From NCBI RefSeq assembly GCF_000337095.1, contig NZ_AOIV01000023.1, positions 57,535-101,503 on the forward strand: DNA of 43,969 bases, in the 5' to 3' direction. The notes beneath the pieces are model-generated. The model was given only the letters and a program-made list of their open reading frames with translations. It was not told the origin of the DNA and did no database searches. Shown here in pieces: positions 1 through 8,234 of the stretch. This DNA comes from Halogeometricum pallidum JCM 14848. GTDB taxonomy: Archaea > Halobacteriota > Halobacteria > Halobacteriales > Haloferacaceae. Within the stretch, counting starts at the first letter, position 1, and every line of letters starts with the position of its first letter. The position numbers and the translations under genes are program-made.

Positions 1-26
1 CGCTCAGAGATGTGTATAAGAGACAG
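1..26. other. Residual sequencing-library adapter (Nextera/Tn5 mosaic end)
   Basis: Bases 8-26 read AGATGTGTATAAGAGACAG, exactly the 19-base Tn5 mosaic end in Nextera tagmentation adapters. The preceding bases resemble the end of the second Nextera adapter (GCTCGG) with one change. It sits at the extreme edge and is followed at base 27 by an open reading frame in mid-gene. It is best read as untrimmed adapter at a contig end, not organismal DNA. Confidence 0.95.
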
Positions 27-377
27 CCACTCGATACCGGAGACGCCGCCGGGCACGTCCGTGATTCGCTCGGCCTCGCCGCCGCCGAGGGGGAGCACCC
101 ACAGTTGCGGCCGGTCGTCCTCGGCGCCGCGCGTTGAGACGAACGCAAGTCGGTCGCCGTCGGGACTCCACCGGGGTTGAGAGTCGTCGCCCTCGGCGAT
201 AGTGAGACGGCGGGGGTCCTCGCTCCCGTCGGTCGGGACGACGTAGACGGTCTGTTCGTAGGATTCCCCGTCTCTCGGTACCTTGCGGACGAAGGCGACG
301 CGCGTCCCGTCGGGCGACACCCGCGGGTCCTCCACCTGCACGATATCGTGGTAGTCCGTCGCGGCGACGTGAGTCAT
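27..377 (-). CDS. S9 family peptidase (acylaminoacyl-peptidase type), N-terminal fragment
   Basis: This is a minus-strand frame of 117 codons from ATG at 377 with no stop before the adapter at base 26, so only the N-terminus is present. The translation starts MTHVAATDYHDIVQVEDPRVSPDGTR in two runs (MTHVAATDYH, then DIVQVEDPRV, SPDGTR). It contains the repeated propeller motifs VSPDGTRVAFV and WSPDGDRLAFVSTRG, each followed by a strand and short loop (QLWVLPLGGGEAERIT). These are typical of the TolB-like beta-propeller that precedes the alpha/beta-hydrolase domain in prolyl-oligopeptidase-family (S9C) enzymes. The catalytic domain would lie off the left edge, so peptidase activity is inferred from the propeller alone; a stand-alone TolB-type propeller protein is the alternative. 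The break is an assembly boundary, not a biological truncation. Confidence 0.8.
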
Positions 378-508
378 ACCGCCGCGTTCGGAACCTCCGC
401 TGAAAGCCTTACGCCCACCGGCGGGGACGGCCGCCGCCGCCCCGTTCGTGTAAGATCGTTGAGCTAAATTCCGTATTTGCAGATAATCCGGGAATTGATA
501 ACAATGTG

Positions 509-514
509 TATATA
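509..514 (+). promoter_or_regulatory. TATA box of the TAXI-TRAP operon
   Basis: TATATA lies in an AT-rich stretch (about 470-515), centred 27 nt before the ATG at 539. That is the archaeal TATA-to-start distance and predicts a leaderless transcript beginning at or next to the ATG. It is the main reason for preferring 539 over the in-frame ATGs at 506 and 551. Confidence 0.65.
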
Positions 515-538
515 CGTGGCGAAGGTAAGTACGGAGAT

Positions 539-1573
539 ATGGCAGGTAACATGCGACGCCGTGAGTTCATCGCAGCGACCGGCGCGGCGGGCATAGTCGG
601 TATCGCGGGCTGTTCCAGCAACGGGAACGAGGGCGAGACGACGACGACCTCGGGCGGCGAGGAGACGGAGACGGGGACGGGAACGGGGACCGAGACGGAG
701 TCGTCGGGCGGCGGGTCCGGCGGCAGCGGACGCCTCTCGTGGCACGCCGGCGGGACCGGCGGGACGTACTTCCCGCTGTCGAACGAGTTCAAGACCGTCG
801 TCGAGGACAACACCGACTTCACCCTTCAGGTGCAGTCGACGGGGGCGTCGGTGGAGAACGTCGGCAGTCTCGCCCGCGGCGAGGCGGACTTCGCGCTTAT
901 CCAGAACGACATCGCCTACTTCGCGTTCAACGGGGAAGGCATCGACGCCTTCCAGGGCAACGCCGTCAAGAGCCTTCGCGGTGTGGCGACACTCTACCCG
1001 GAGACAATCCACATCGTTACGCTCGCCGGGACGGGCATCCAGTCCCCCTCGGACCTCTCAGGAAAGACCATCAACACCGGCGACCTCGGGTCGGGGACGC
1101 AGGTGAACGCGACGCAGATTCTCGAAGCGCTCGGCGTCTCCGACTACGAGGAGCAGAACACCGGGTTCTCCACGGCGTCCGACCAGTTGAAGAACGGCGA
1201 CATCGACGCGGCGTTCGTCGTCGGCGGGTGGCCCGTCGGCGCCATCGAGGAACTGGCGGCGACCGAGGACGTGGTCGTCGTCCCCGTCGAGGGCGACAAC
1301 AGGCAGGCGGTCAAGGACGCCGCGCCGTTCTACGCCGACGACGAGATTCCCTCCGGGACGTACGGCCTCGACTCCGCCGTCCCGACGGTGTCGGTGCAGG
1401 CGATGATAGCGACGACGACGCAGGTGGCGGACGGAACGGTCGAGAGTGTCGCGGGCGCCATCTTCGATAACACGGATCAACTCACCATCAAGACCGACTT
1501 CATCACGAAGGAGTCCGCCCAGGACGGGATGTCCATCGACCTCCACCCGGGCGCGAAAGCCTACTTCGGGTAG
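539..1573 (+). CDS. TAXI family TRAP transporter solute-binding lipoprotein
   Basis: This is a 344-residue extracellular receptor of a tripartite ATP-independent periplasmic-type transporter, TAXI subfamily. The N-terminus MAGNMRRREFIAATGAAG carries a twin-arginine motif (RRREFI) and ends in a lipobox, GIAGC, with Cys25 as likely lipidation site. It should therefore be Tat-exported and anchored outside the membrane. A Thr/Glu/Gly-rich linker (about 28-65) precedes the binding domain. That domain starts with the TAXI signature WHAGGTGGTYFPLSNEF and has LARGEADFALIQNDIAY, INTGDLGSGTQVNA and GDIDAAFVVGGWPVGAIEEL. The permease lies two genes downstream in the same operon (gaps of 9 nt, then a 4-nt overlap). 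The ligand is unknown; studied TAXI proteins bind small organic acids such as glutamate. Confidence 0.93.
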   Translation: MAGNMRRREFIAATGAAGIVGIAGCSSNGNEGETTTTSGGEETETGTGTGTETESSGGGSGGSGRLSWHAGGTGGTYFPLSNEFKTVVEDNTDFTLQVQSTGASVENVGSLARGEADFALIQNDIAYFAFNGEGIDAFQGNAVKSLRGVATLYPETIHIVTLAGTGIQSPSDLSGKTINTGDLGSGTQVNATQILEALGVSDYEEQNTGFSTASDQLKNGDIDAAFVVGGWPVGAIEELAATEDVVVVPVEGDNRQAVKDAAPFYADDEIPSGTYGLDSAVPTVSVQAMIATTTQVADGTVESVAGAIFDNTDQLTIKTDFITKESAQDGMSIDLHPGAKAYFG

Positions 1574-1582
1574 CGGTCGGCC

Positions 1583-2089
1583 GTGATATCGAGACGAACC
1601 GCACGCTCGCTGGTGGTGTTCGCTCTCGTCGTCCTCCTCGTCGCCGGGGCGGGAGCGGCGACGCCGGACGACCGCGTGCTGGTGGTCGAGGACGCCGAAA
1701 CCGGCGAGACGCTCCTGACCGTCCCCGTCTCCGAGGGCACGCCCGTCGCCCTCGAATACACCCACAGCGTGGAGAAGACCCGCGTCCTGGACGGCTACGC
1801 CGTCGACGGGACGAATCTGACGATGACGCGGATGGAGTTCGAGTCGTACGGGGCAGGCCTCCCGGCGCGGGCGAACGTGACCGTCGAGAACGGGACGTTC
1901 GTCTTCGACCCCGAGGGCACCTACGAGGAACTGTACGTGAAACCCGGGCGCATCGCGGGCCACGAACTCCGCGTCGGCGGGGAGACGTACGACCTCGTCG
2001 CCCTCTCCGACGCTCGGTCGGTTCGGTTAGCGGTCGAACGCCGCTCGGCGCTCTCGCACGCCCTCTCGGTCGCAGATAGTAAGCTATGA
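1583..2089 (+). CDS. DUF1850 domain protein of a TAXI-TRAP operon
   Basis: This 168-residue protein starts at GTG 1583, 9 nt after the receptor stop, and its stop overlaps the permease start (ATGA, 2086-2089), so translation is probably coupled. It has an N-terminal hydrophobic segment (about 8-26, VVFALVVLLVAGAGA) that may be a signal or anchor. The DUF1850 core follows, with YTHSVEKTRVLDGYAVDG and FESYGAGLPA. DUF1850 genes recur beside TAXI-TRAP transporters in bacteria and archaea, but no biochemical role is established. Position and topology suggest an accessory subunit at the outer membrane face. Recognition rests on those two motifs and the context. Confidence 0.8.
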   Translation: MISRRTARSLVVFALVVLLVAGAGAATPDDRVLVVEDAETGETLLTVPVSEGTPVALEYTHSVEKTRVLDGYAVDGTNLTMTRMEFESYGAGLPARANVTVENGTFVFDPEGTYEELYVKPGRIAGHELRVGGETYDLVALSDARSVRLAVERRSALSHALSVADSKL

Positions 2090-4947
2090 CATCCGATACA
2101 GACGACCGCCGAAGTGGTGACGGCGCGGGGGACGACCCCGAGACGAACGCGCGGCCCCTCGCAGACGGCGGCCGGGACGACCCCGGCCGAGACGACCCGG
2201 GTCGAACGGCGGACGACCGGCCGGTCGGGGATGAACCGCCGGGCGGCGACCCCGCCGGGCCCGAAGGCGAGGCGGACACGCTGAGCGACGCCGATGCCGA
2301 AGAGCTGTTACAGGAGATAGAGCGGCGGCGCTCCCTGTCGGGCTACGCGGCCGTCTTCGTCTCCGCCGTCGGCATCGCGTTCTCGCTGTACCAGATGTGG
2401 CTCGCCGCCCGCGGGTTCACCTTCGAGGTGGACCTGCCCGTCGTCGGCGAAGTCGGGGTCGGACAGCTTCAACTGCTCCAGATAAACGCCATCCACGTCG
2501 CGTTCGCCCTCGTCCTCGCGTTCGTCCTCTTCCCGCCCGCCGACGGTACCGGTGCCGTCTCCCGGCGTCTCGGCCGCGTCGTCCCCGCGGTGCGCTCTCG
2601 ATTCGGTTCCGACAGTCCGGTGACGAGGGGAGCGACGGCGGTGCGGGGCGGCGTCCGGTGGGCGGTCGTCGACGGCGACCGGAACCGGGTGACGCCTGCC
2701 GACCTCGTCTGCGTCGTCCTCTCGATCGCCACGGCGCAGTACATGGTGACCGAGTGGTCGGAGATTCAGCAACTCCGCGTGCTCGGATTGGCCGCGGGCC
2801 GGTCCGTCGCGGAGTACCTCGGTCCCGCAGGCGTCCTCGCCGAGGCGGTGAGCGCCGTCGGAATTCCGCTCGCGGACGTCTCCTACCCGTTCTTCCTCGG
2901 CGCCGTGGGCGTCCTGCTCGTGCTCGAGGCGACGCGGCGCGCGCTCGGCCTCTACCTCATGCTCATCGTCGCCTCGTTCATCGTCTACGCGCGGTACGGC
3001 TACTTCATCTCCCCCGACACGCCGGTCATCGGCGTCCTCTCCATCACTGAGGGGTCGTGGGCGAACATCGTCCAGAACCTCTGGTACAACACCGAGAACG
3101 GCGTCTTCGGCATCCCCGTCACCGTGTCCGTGCAGTTCATCTACATCTTCATCCTGTTCGGCGCGTTCTTGGAGATGTCCGGCGCCGGCCAGTGGTTCAT
3201 CGACCTCGCGTACGCGGCCACCGGGACGCGCCGCGGCGGACCGGCCAAGGCATCCATCCTCGCCTCCGGGTTCATGGGAATGATATCCGGGTCCTCCATC
3301 GCCAACACGGTCACGACGGGGGCGTTCACCATCCCGCTGATGAAGAAATCGGGCTACCGCCCGGAGTTCGCGGGCGCGGTGGAGTCCTCCGCCTCCTCGG
3401 GCGGACAGATTCTCCCGCCGGTCATGGGCGCGGCGGCGTTCCTGATGATAGAGTTCATCGGCGTCCCGTTCTCCGACATCATCATCGCCGCCACCATCCC
3501 CGCCATCGTGTTCTTCTTCGGCGTCTGGGTGATGGTCCACCTCGAAGCCGTCCGCACGGACATCGGCGGCCTCGACCGGAGCGAAGTCGTCGACCTCGGG
3601 GCGCACCTCCGCATCGGGTGGTTCTACCTCCTTCCCATCGGCCTGCTGCTGTTCTACCTGCTGATCGAACGCCTCACCGTGGCGCGGTCGGCGTGGTTCA
3701 CGCTCGTCGCCATCATGGCGCTCGTCGCGTTCGTCGCGGCGTACAACCGCCGGACGCGGGTGCCGCTAGTCGGCGCCGTCGTCGCGCTTGCGACCGCGCA
3801 GTTCGCCGCCTACCTTCTCACCGGCGTCGGCGTCCTCGCGGCGGTGACCGGCGGGGCGGGAGAGGCGATGGCTCCCGTCGAGGCGGTGTTCGCCGTGGGC
3901 GGAGACCTCGGGACCATCGTCGTCGTCGTCAGCCTCGCGTTCCTTCTCGCGCGCCGTCGCATCGACGCGCCGCTTCTCGACTTAGACGCCGCCGTCGACG
4001 AGACCGGCGAGCGAGTCGCGCGGTCGGTCGGTCGACCCGCGCTGGCCCGCCTGAACGCCTTCCGCTACAGCGTGTTCGTCGGCAAGTCGATGGACTCCGG
4101 TGCGCGCACCGCGACGGAAGTCGTCGTCGCCGTCGCCGCCGCGGGCATCATCCCCGGCGTCGTCAGCGCGACGGGTCTCGGGCCGAACTTGACGTCGCTC
4201 ATCCGGACGACGGCGGGCGGGTCGCTCGTCCTGCTGCTCGTGTTCACCGCCATCGCCTCCATCATCCTCGGGATGGGGATGCCGACGACGGTGACGTACA
4301 TCATCCTCGTCTCGCTTCTGGGGCCGGCCATCGCGCAGTCCTCCGACATCCCCCTGCTCGCGGCGCACCTGTTCATCCTCTACTTCGGCGTCATCGCCGA
4401 CATCACGCCCCCGGTGGCCGTCGCCGCCTACGCCGCCTCCGGGATAGCGAAGTCCGATCCGTTCCAGACGGGGGTGCAGGCGTTCTCGCTGTCGCTCAAC
4501 AAGGCCATCGTGCCGTTCGCGTTCGCGCTCACCCCCGGCATCCTGCTCCTCCGCGGGAGCGGCGAGTCCGCCCGCGTCATCACGTTCGCCGACGTGGCCG
4601 ACGTGGCGTACTTCCTCCCCGAGGTGGTCATCCCCGTCGCCGGGGTGTTCCTCGGCGTCGTCGGTCTCGGCGTGACCGTCATCGGCTTCCTCTACCGCAC
4701 CGTCGACGCCGGCGAACGCGCCCTGTTCGCCGTCGCGGCGCTGCTGCTCATGGCTCCGATGCTGCTTCTGAACGCCGTGACCGACGTGCTCGGAGTGCTC
4801 GGCGTCCTGACGAACCTCGGCGAACCGCTGGTCCTCGACGTGGGGATGCGCGCCGCCGGCGGCGTCCTGTTCGCCCTCCTCGCGTTCCGGAACCGCCGCG
4901 GGGCCGACGAGAAGCCGAATCCGACGACCTCGGCGACGAGCGACTGA
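2086..4947 (+). CDS. TRAP transporter fused permease (DctQM fusion, TAXI type)
   Basis: This is a 953-residue integral membrane protein that combines the small (DctQ-like) and large (DctM-like) TRAP subunits in one chain, as is usual for TAXI systems. Residues 1-85 form an acidic, Gly/Pro/Asp-rich cytoplasmic head with a short repeated motif (GRDDPGRDDPGR). About 16-18 hydrophobic segments follow. DctM hallmarks are SGFMGMISGSSIANTVTTGA, then IPLMKKSGYRPEFAGAVE near residues 395-445, SSASSGGQILPPVMGAAAF, and GMGMPTTVTYIILV near residue 727. The coupling ion (Na+ or H+) cannot be read from sequence. The acidic head is longer than in bacterial relatives, a common haloarchaeal feature. It is encoded downstream of its receptor in a three-gene operon and converges on the oxidoreductase gene with about 20 nt between stops. 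Confidence 0.93.
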   Translation: MTSDTDDRRSGDGAGDDPETNARPLADGGRDDPGRDDPGRTADDRPVGDEPPGGDPAGPEGEADTLSDADAEELLQEIERRRSLSGYAAVFVSAVGIAFSLYQMWLAARGFTFEVDLPVVGEVGVGQLQLLQINAIHVAFALVLAFVLFPPADGTGAVSRRLGRVVPAVRSRFGSDSPVTRGATAVRGGVRWAVVDGDRNRVTPADLVCVVLSIATAQYMVTEWSEIQQLRVLGLAAGRSVAEYLGPAGVLAEAVSAVGIPLADVSYPFFLGAVGVLLVLEATRRALGLYLMLIVASFIVYARYGYFISPDTPVIGVLSITEGSWANIVQNLWYNTENGVFGIPVTVSVQFIYIFILFGAFLEMSGAGQWFIDLAYAATGTRRGGPAKASILASGFMGMISGSSIANTVTTGAFTIPLMKKSGYRPEFAGAVESSASSGGQILPPVMGAAAFLMIEFIGVPFSDIIIAATIPAIVFFFGVWVMVHLEAVRTDIGGLDRSEVVDLGAHLRIGWFYLLPIGLLLFYLLIERLTVARSAWFTLVAIMALVAFVAAYNRRTRVPLVGAVVALATAQFAAYLLTGVGVLAAVTGGAGEAMAPVEAVFAVGGDLGTIVVVVSLAFLLARRRIDAPLLDLDAAVDETGERVARSVGRPALARLNAFRYSVFVGKSMDSGARTATEVVVAVAAAGIIPGVVSATGLGPNLTSLIRTTAGGSLVLLLVFTAIASIILGMGMPTTVTYIILVSLLGPAIAQSSDIPLLAAHLFILYFGVIADITPPVAVAAYAASGIAKSDPFQTGVQAFSLSLNKAIVPFAFALTPGILLLRGSGESARVITFADVADVAYFLPEVVIPVAGVFLGVVGLGVTVIGFLYRTVDAGERALFAVAALLLMAPMLLLNAVTDVLGVLGVLTNLGEPLVLDVGMRAAGGVLFALLAFRNRRGADEKPNPTTSATSD

Positions 4948-4968
4948 TCCGGCCTCGCCGACCGCGGT

Positions 4969-6114
4969 TCAGAAGCGGTCGACGGCGAACCGCTCGATGT
5001 CCGTCGCGGGCGTCTCGCCGCGCACGGCGTCGGCGACCATTTTCCCGCTGTACGGTCCCAACTGGAGGCCCGTGGGTCCGTGTCCCGTACAGAGGTAGGC
5101 GTTCGGAACGCCCGGCACCGCGCCGAGGACGGGCAGGCCGTCGGGACTCAGCGGTCGGAGGCCGACGCGCGAGGAGCGAAGGGAGGCGTCCGCGAGGCCG
5201 GGAGCGACGCGGAGCACCTCCTCGAACACCTCCCGCAACCCCTCGACGGTGGTGTGCGGGACGAACCCCGACCCCGTCTCGCGGGTCGCGCCGGCGGCGA
5301 CGCGGCCGTCGTCCCACGACACCATGTAGTGACCCTGGAACGGGCTAACGATGGGCCAACCGTCGGTGTCGGCGTCCACGTCGAGGTGGACTATCTGCCC
5401 GCGTTGCGGTTCGACGGGGACCTCGACGCCCAACTGCGACCCGAACGACTCGGACCACGCGCCGCCCGCGACGACGACGCTGTCGGCGTCGATGCGCTCG
5501 CCGGATTCGAGGACGACTCCTCCGACCGCTTCGACGCCGCCGTCGCCGAGAACCAGTTCGCGCACGCTCGCCTCGCGTTCGGTCAGCCCGTGGGACTCGG
5601 CCGCCCGCCGGAGCGCCGACTCGAACGTCCGCCCGTCGACCCGGGCGGCGTTTTCGTAGTAGAACGCCCGTTCCACGTCGGCCAGCGGCGGAAACCGCTC
5701 TCTCGCCTCCTCGGCGTCGACTTCCCGCAGCGACCCCGGCTCGGGAACGCCGAAGCGCTCGCGTCGCTCTTCGATATGTGTCATTGTCCGCTCGAACGCC
5801 TCGACCTCGTCGTCGTCGATGGCGACGCTCAGGACGCCCCGTTCGGCGTACCCGTGCGGGCCGTCCTGTTCTCGTTCGAGGGCGGCGACCAGCTCCTCGT
5901 AGTAGCCGACGGCCTCGACGGCGAACGCGACCCACGTCTCGTCGTCCCTGCTGGTCGTCGCAGGCGAGAGGATGCCCGCACCGGCGTCGGTGGCCCGGCC
6001 CTCGTCGCGTCGGTCGACGAGAAGCGTCTCGACTCCCTCGCGGGCGAGGTGGTAGGCGACGGAGGAACCGACGATGCCGCCGCCGACGACGACCGTCTCG
6101 TATCGGTCTGTCAT
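4969..6114 (-). CDS. FAD-dependent oxidoreductase, DAO family (glycine/sarcosine oxidase-like)
   Basis: This 381-residue flavoprotein has an N-terminal Rossmann dinucleotide site VVVGGGIVGSSVAYHLAREG (about 8-27), then an acidic/basic strand end (LLVDRRDEG) and GAGILSPATTS. The C-terminus carries the DAO-family FAD motif GLRPLSPDGLPVLG with CTGHGPTGLQLGPYSGKM. Length and layout fit D-amino-acid, glycine or sarcosine oxidase/dehydrogenase relatives such as ThiO or SoxB. The substrate cannot be assigned. It is convergent with the TAXI-TRAP operon. A link in which the transporter imports an amino acid that this enzyme oxidises is possible but is inference from proximity only. Confidence 0.85.
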   Translation of the reverse strand: MTDRYETVVVGGGIVGSSVAYHLAREGVETLLVDRRDEGRATDAGAGILSPATTSRDDETWVAFAVEAVGYYEELVAALEREQDGPHGYAERGVLSVAIDDDEVEAFERTMTHIEERRERFGVPEPGSLREVDAEEARERFPPLADVERAFYYENAARVDGRTFESALRRAAESHGLTEREASVRELVLGDGGVEAVGGVVLESGERIDADSVVVAGGAWSESFGSQLGVEVPVEPQRGQIVHLDVDADTDGWPIVSPFQGHYMVSWDDGRVAAGATRETGSGFVPHTTVEGLREVFEEVLRVAPGLADASLRSSRVGLRPLSPDGLPVLGAVPGVPNAYLCTGHGPTGLQLGPYSGKMVADAVRGETPATDIERFAVDRF

Positions 6115-6213
6115 GGAGGCGAGACGACGGTCCGAGACGTGATACTGTCGCTTCCGTCTCTTCGGAGGAGCGGACGGTGCGAGTCGACGGCGAGGTCGGG
6201 AGGGTCGGAGACG

Positions 6214-6486
6214 CTACTCCACTTTGTCGCTGACGCGGATGTCGACGCCGCCGTCGCTCCACAGCCCCATCGTGAGGTTTTCGAGTTCGATGGTGACGCT
6301 GATCTCGACGTCGCTCGTGTCTTTGAACAGCATGTCGATGGCGTCGGGGTTGATGTTATCGTACAGGCGGAACTCGTCGCCGGAGAACGTCGCGTGCTCG
6401 TGCTCCTGAACGGCCTCCAGTATCGCCTCGCTGAGCGCGATGTCGTCGTCGGGGTAGTACCGTCTGCGTTCGGGGTCGTAGGTCAT
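6214..6486 (-). CDS. HalOD1 domain protein
   Basis: This is a 90-residue protein consisting almost entirely of the halobacterial output domain 1 (HalOD1). Visible features are YYPDDDIALSEAILEAVQEH, the core LYDNINPDAIDMLF, and a beta segment VEISVTIELENLTMGLWSDG ending in VDIRV. The ATG at 6486 is chosen over one 12 codons upstream because GAGGAGG lies 6 nt before it, a strong Shine-Dalgarno match. HalOD1 is found alone or as the C-terminal part of haloarchaeal signalling proteins and is thought to be an output module; its biochemical activity is unknown. A second HalOD1 gene lies at 19605-19961. Confidence 0.8.
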   Translation of the reverse strand: MTYDPERRRYYPDDDIALSEAILEAVQEHEHATFSGDEFRLYDNINPDAIDMLFKDTSDVEISVTIELENLTMGLWSDGGVDIRVSDKVE

Positions 6487-6565
6487 GGTTCGCCTCCTCT
6501 CAGGTACACCGACTGTGCTCAAATTTCTTTTTGCAGCGGCGGGAAAATATAGTCGGCACGGGGCG

Positions 6566-7186
6566 CTACCCGACGTCGGCCCGGCCGCTGGTGGCGCTCC
6601 GAATCCGGTCGCGGAGACCGGACCCCTCCTCGACCGGAACCCGAACGTCGAAGGATACGTCGGCCTCGTAGGCGGCGTCGAACTCGACGTCCGCGCTCTC
6701 TAAGATGCCGCGGACGGTGCCGGAGTCGTCGTAGGCGACCGTGACGGAGAACGTCTCGTGCGGTAGTTCCTCGACGGTTCCGGCGGCGTCGACGGCGTCC
6801 TTCACGCCGCGGGAGTACGCGCGGGCGAGGCCGCCGACGCCGAGGTTCGTGCCGCCGTAGTAGCGCGTGACGACGGCGACGACGTTTCTGATGTCCTGTT
6901 GGACGAGGACGTTCAGCGCGGGTTTGCCCGACGACCCCGAGGGTTCGCCGTCGTCCGAGGAGTACTCGCGGAGCATCGTCCCGGACCCGGCCGACTCCCC
7001 TCCGGCGGGGACGCGGTAGGCGGGCACGTTGTGCGTCGCGTCGGCGTGTCGCTCCCGCACCGCGTCGACGAACGCCTCCGCCTCCTCGACGGTGTTCGCC
7101 CGGTCGACGTAGCCGATGAACTCGGAGCCGCGAATCTCGAAGCGGGCCTCACCGGGGCCGGCGACGGTGCGGTAGGCGTCGGTCAC
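6566..7186 (-). CDS. IMPACT/YigZ family protein
   Basis: This 206-residue protein starts at GTG 7186 (MTDAYRTVAGPGEARFEIRG). The frame runs open far upstream to 8128, but similarity to the family begins only here. The N-terminal IMPACT (UPF0029) domain includes the signatures SEFIGYVDR, HNVPAYRV, DDGEPSGSSGKPALNVL and VVAVVTRYYGGTNLGVGGLA. The C-terminal ferredoxin-like DUF1949 domain begins near residue 140. YigZ proteins are widespread. The eukaryotic relative IMPACT regulates the eIF2-alpha kinase GCN2 and E. coli YigZ has been discussed as an RNA- or nucleotide-binding protein, but function in archaea is not established. The gene lies 71 nt downstream of the acylphosphatase gene, same strand. 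Confidence 0.9.
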   Translation of the reverse strand: MTDAYRTVAGPGEARFEIRGSEFIGYVDRANTVEEAEAFVDAVRERHADATHNVPAYRVPAGGESAGSGTMLREYSSDDGEPSGSSGKPALNVLVQQDIRNVVAVVTRYYGGTNLGVGGLARAYSRGVKDAVDAAGTVEELPHETFSVTVAYDDSGTVRGILESADVEFDAAYEADVSFDVRVPVEEGSGLRDRIRSATSGRADVG

Positions 7187-7257
7187 GGTCGGAGTTGGCG
7201 CGGGTTCAGGCAAAAGGGTTCGGTCGTCGCGGGCGAGGTCGGTTTGAGGTCCGAGTT

Positions 7258-7539
7258 CTACTCGTTCACCTTCCGGAAGCCCTCCAAATCCCCCTGCGGG
7301 CTCCCCCACTCGATGTTGACGCCCTCGACGTCGGCCTTCGGCGGGCCGCGCTTGCACCAGTCGACGACGTGTTGGACGTCCGGTTCGGCCCCCTCGAACA
7401 CCGCCTCGACGCGGTCGTCTTCGAGGTTCCGCGCCCACCCGTCGACGTCGTGGGCGCGGGCCGTCTCGTGGAGGTTGTCTCGGAAGTGAACACCCTGTAC
7501 CGTACCGGAGACGAACACGTGTGCGCGTGAGTCGGCCAT
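7258..7539 (-). CDS. acyP: Acylphosphatase
   Basis: This 93-residue enzyme hydrolyses the carboxyl-phosphate bond of acylphosphates in the cytoplasm. The first signature is VFVSGTVQGVHFRDNL with the phosphate-binding Arg20. The second is GWARNLEDDRVEAVFEG with catalytic Asn38. Length matches the family (about 90-100). The only oddity is strong acidity typical of halophiles. It follows the ACT-domain gene (54-nt gap) and precedes the yigZ-like gene, so all three may share a transcript, with no obvious pathway connection. Confidence 0.93.
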   Translation of the reverse strand: MADSRAHVFVSGTVQGVHFRDNLHETARAHDVDGWARNLEDDRVEAVFEGAEPDVQHVVDWCKRGPPKADVEGVNIEWGSPQGDLEGFRKVNE

Positions 7540-7593
7540 CGAAGACGTTACGCACGGGCCACTGAAACGGGATTGGGCCGGAGCGACGGACAG

Positions 7594-8097
7594 TCAGGCG
7601 ATGCTGATACGGCGGACGAACGGGAGTCCCGACAGTTCGTTCAGCAGGTCGCCCGGGACCGGTTCGTCGGTGACGAGGTAGAGTTTCGGGTCGTCGGTGA
7701 ACTCGGGGTCTTCGCTTATCGTCTGGCGGATGGAGATGTCGCGGTCGGCCAGTCTGGACGTTATCTCGGCGACGATGCCGGGGGCGTCGGCGTCGGCGAC
7801 TTCGACGGTGAGAACCGAGAGGTCGAGGACGGGCGCGAGGTCCATCAGGCTGGGAATCGAGGAGATGTTCTGGAAGATGCGGCGGAGTTGCTCGTCGTCG
7901 AGGATGGCGCTGGTCGTGGAGTCGACGACGCGGCGGTCGACGCCGATTTCGCGGGCGATACCGGTGTTCGGAATCTCGATGCCGCCGGAGACGACGCGCC
8001 CCTCGTCGTTGACGGAGAACCCGCGTTCGAGGAGGAGGCGGATGACCTCCTGTTGGCTCGGACTCCCCTCGAACTTCCGCATTATCTCGTCGAACAT
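7594..8097 (-). CDS. ACT-domain regulatory protein with N-terminal helix-turn-helix-like region
   Basis: This 167-residue protein begins MFDEIMRKFEGSPSQQEVIR. Residues about 10-60 look like a DNA-binding helical region (QQEVIRLLLERGFSV, then GGIEIPNTGIAREIGVDRR). Residues about 93-165 form an ACT domain (VLTVEVADADAPGIVAEITS, LADRDISIRQ). ACT domains bind amino acids and control metabolic enzymes or regulators. Archaeal proteins of this layout have been annotated as predicted allosteric regulators of amino-acid metabolism (COG2061 type). The ligand is not readable. It is the first gene of a possible minus-strand run with acylphosphatase and yigZ-like genes, and it is divergent from the zinc-knuckle gene. 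Confidence 0.8.
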   Translation of the reverse strand: MFDEIMRKFEGSPSQQEVIRLLLERGFSVNDEGRVVSGGIEIPNTGIAREIGVDRRVVDSTTSAILDDEQLRRIFQNISSIPSLMDLAPVLDLSVLTVEVADADAPGIVAEITSRLADRDISIRQTISEDPEFTDDPKLYLVTDEPVPGDLLNELSGLPFVRRISIA

Positions 8098-8234
8098 CGC
8101 TTCTCGGGAGATTGGAAGGCGGCGGCATTAATCCCTCGTTCGTCGCCGGACGGGACGGCCTCGCAGGGGTCGGGGGCGACCGAGTCCGGCCGCGGCGAGA
8201 GGGTTTAACCGCCCGCGGTGAGCATCGTTCGGGT

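Noticed and set aside
1-26. Possible natural Tn5-like transposon end
   Set aside because: Only the 19-base mosaic end plus adapter-like bases are present, at the exact contig edge, with no transposon DNA. Library adapter explains it better.
3057-5348. 763-codon plus-strand frame overlapping the TRAP permease
   Set aside because: The product is almost only Arg, His, Pro and Gly, an out-of-frame shadow of the permease and the following genes.
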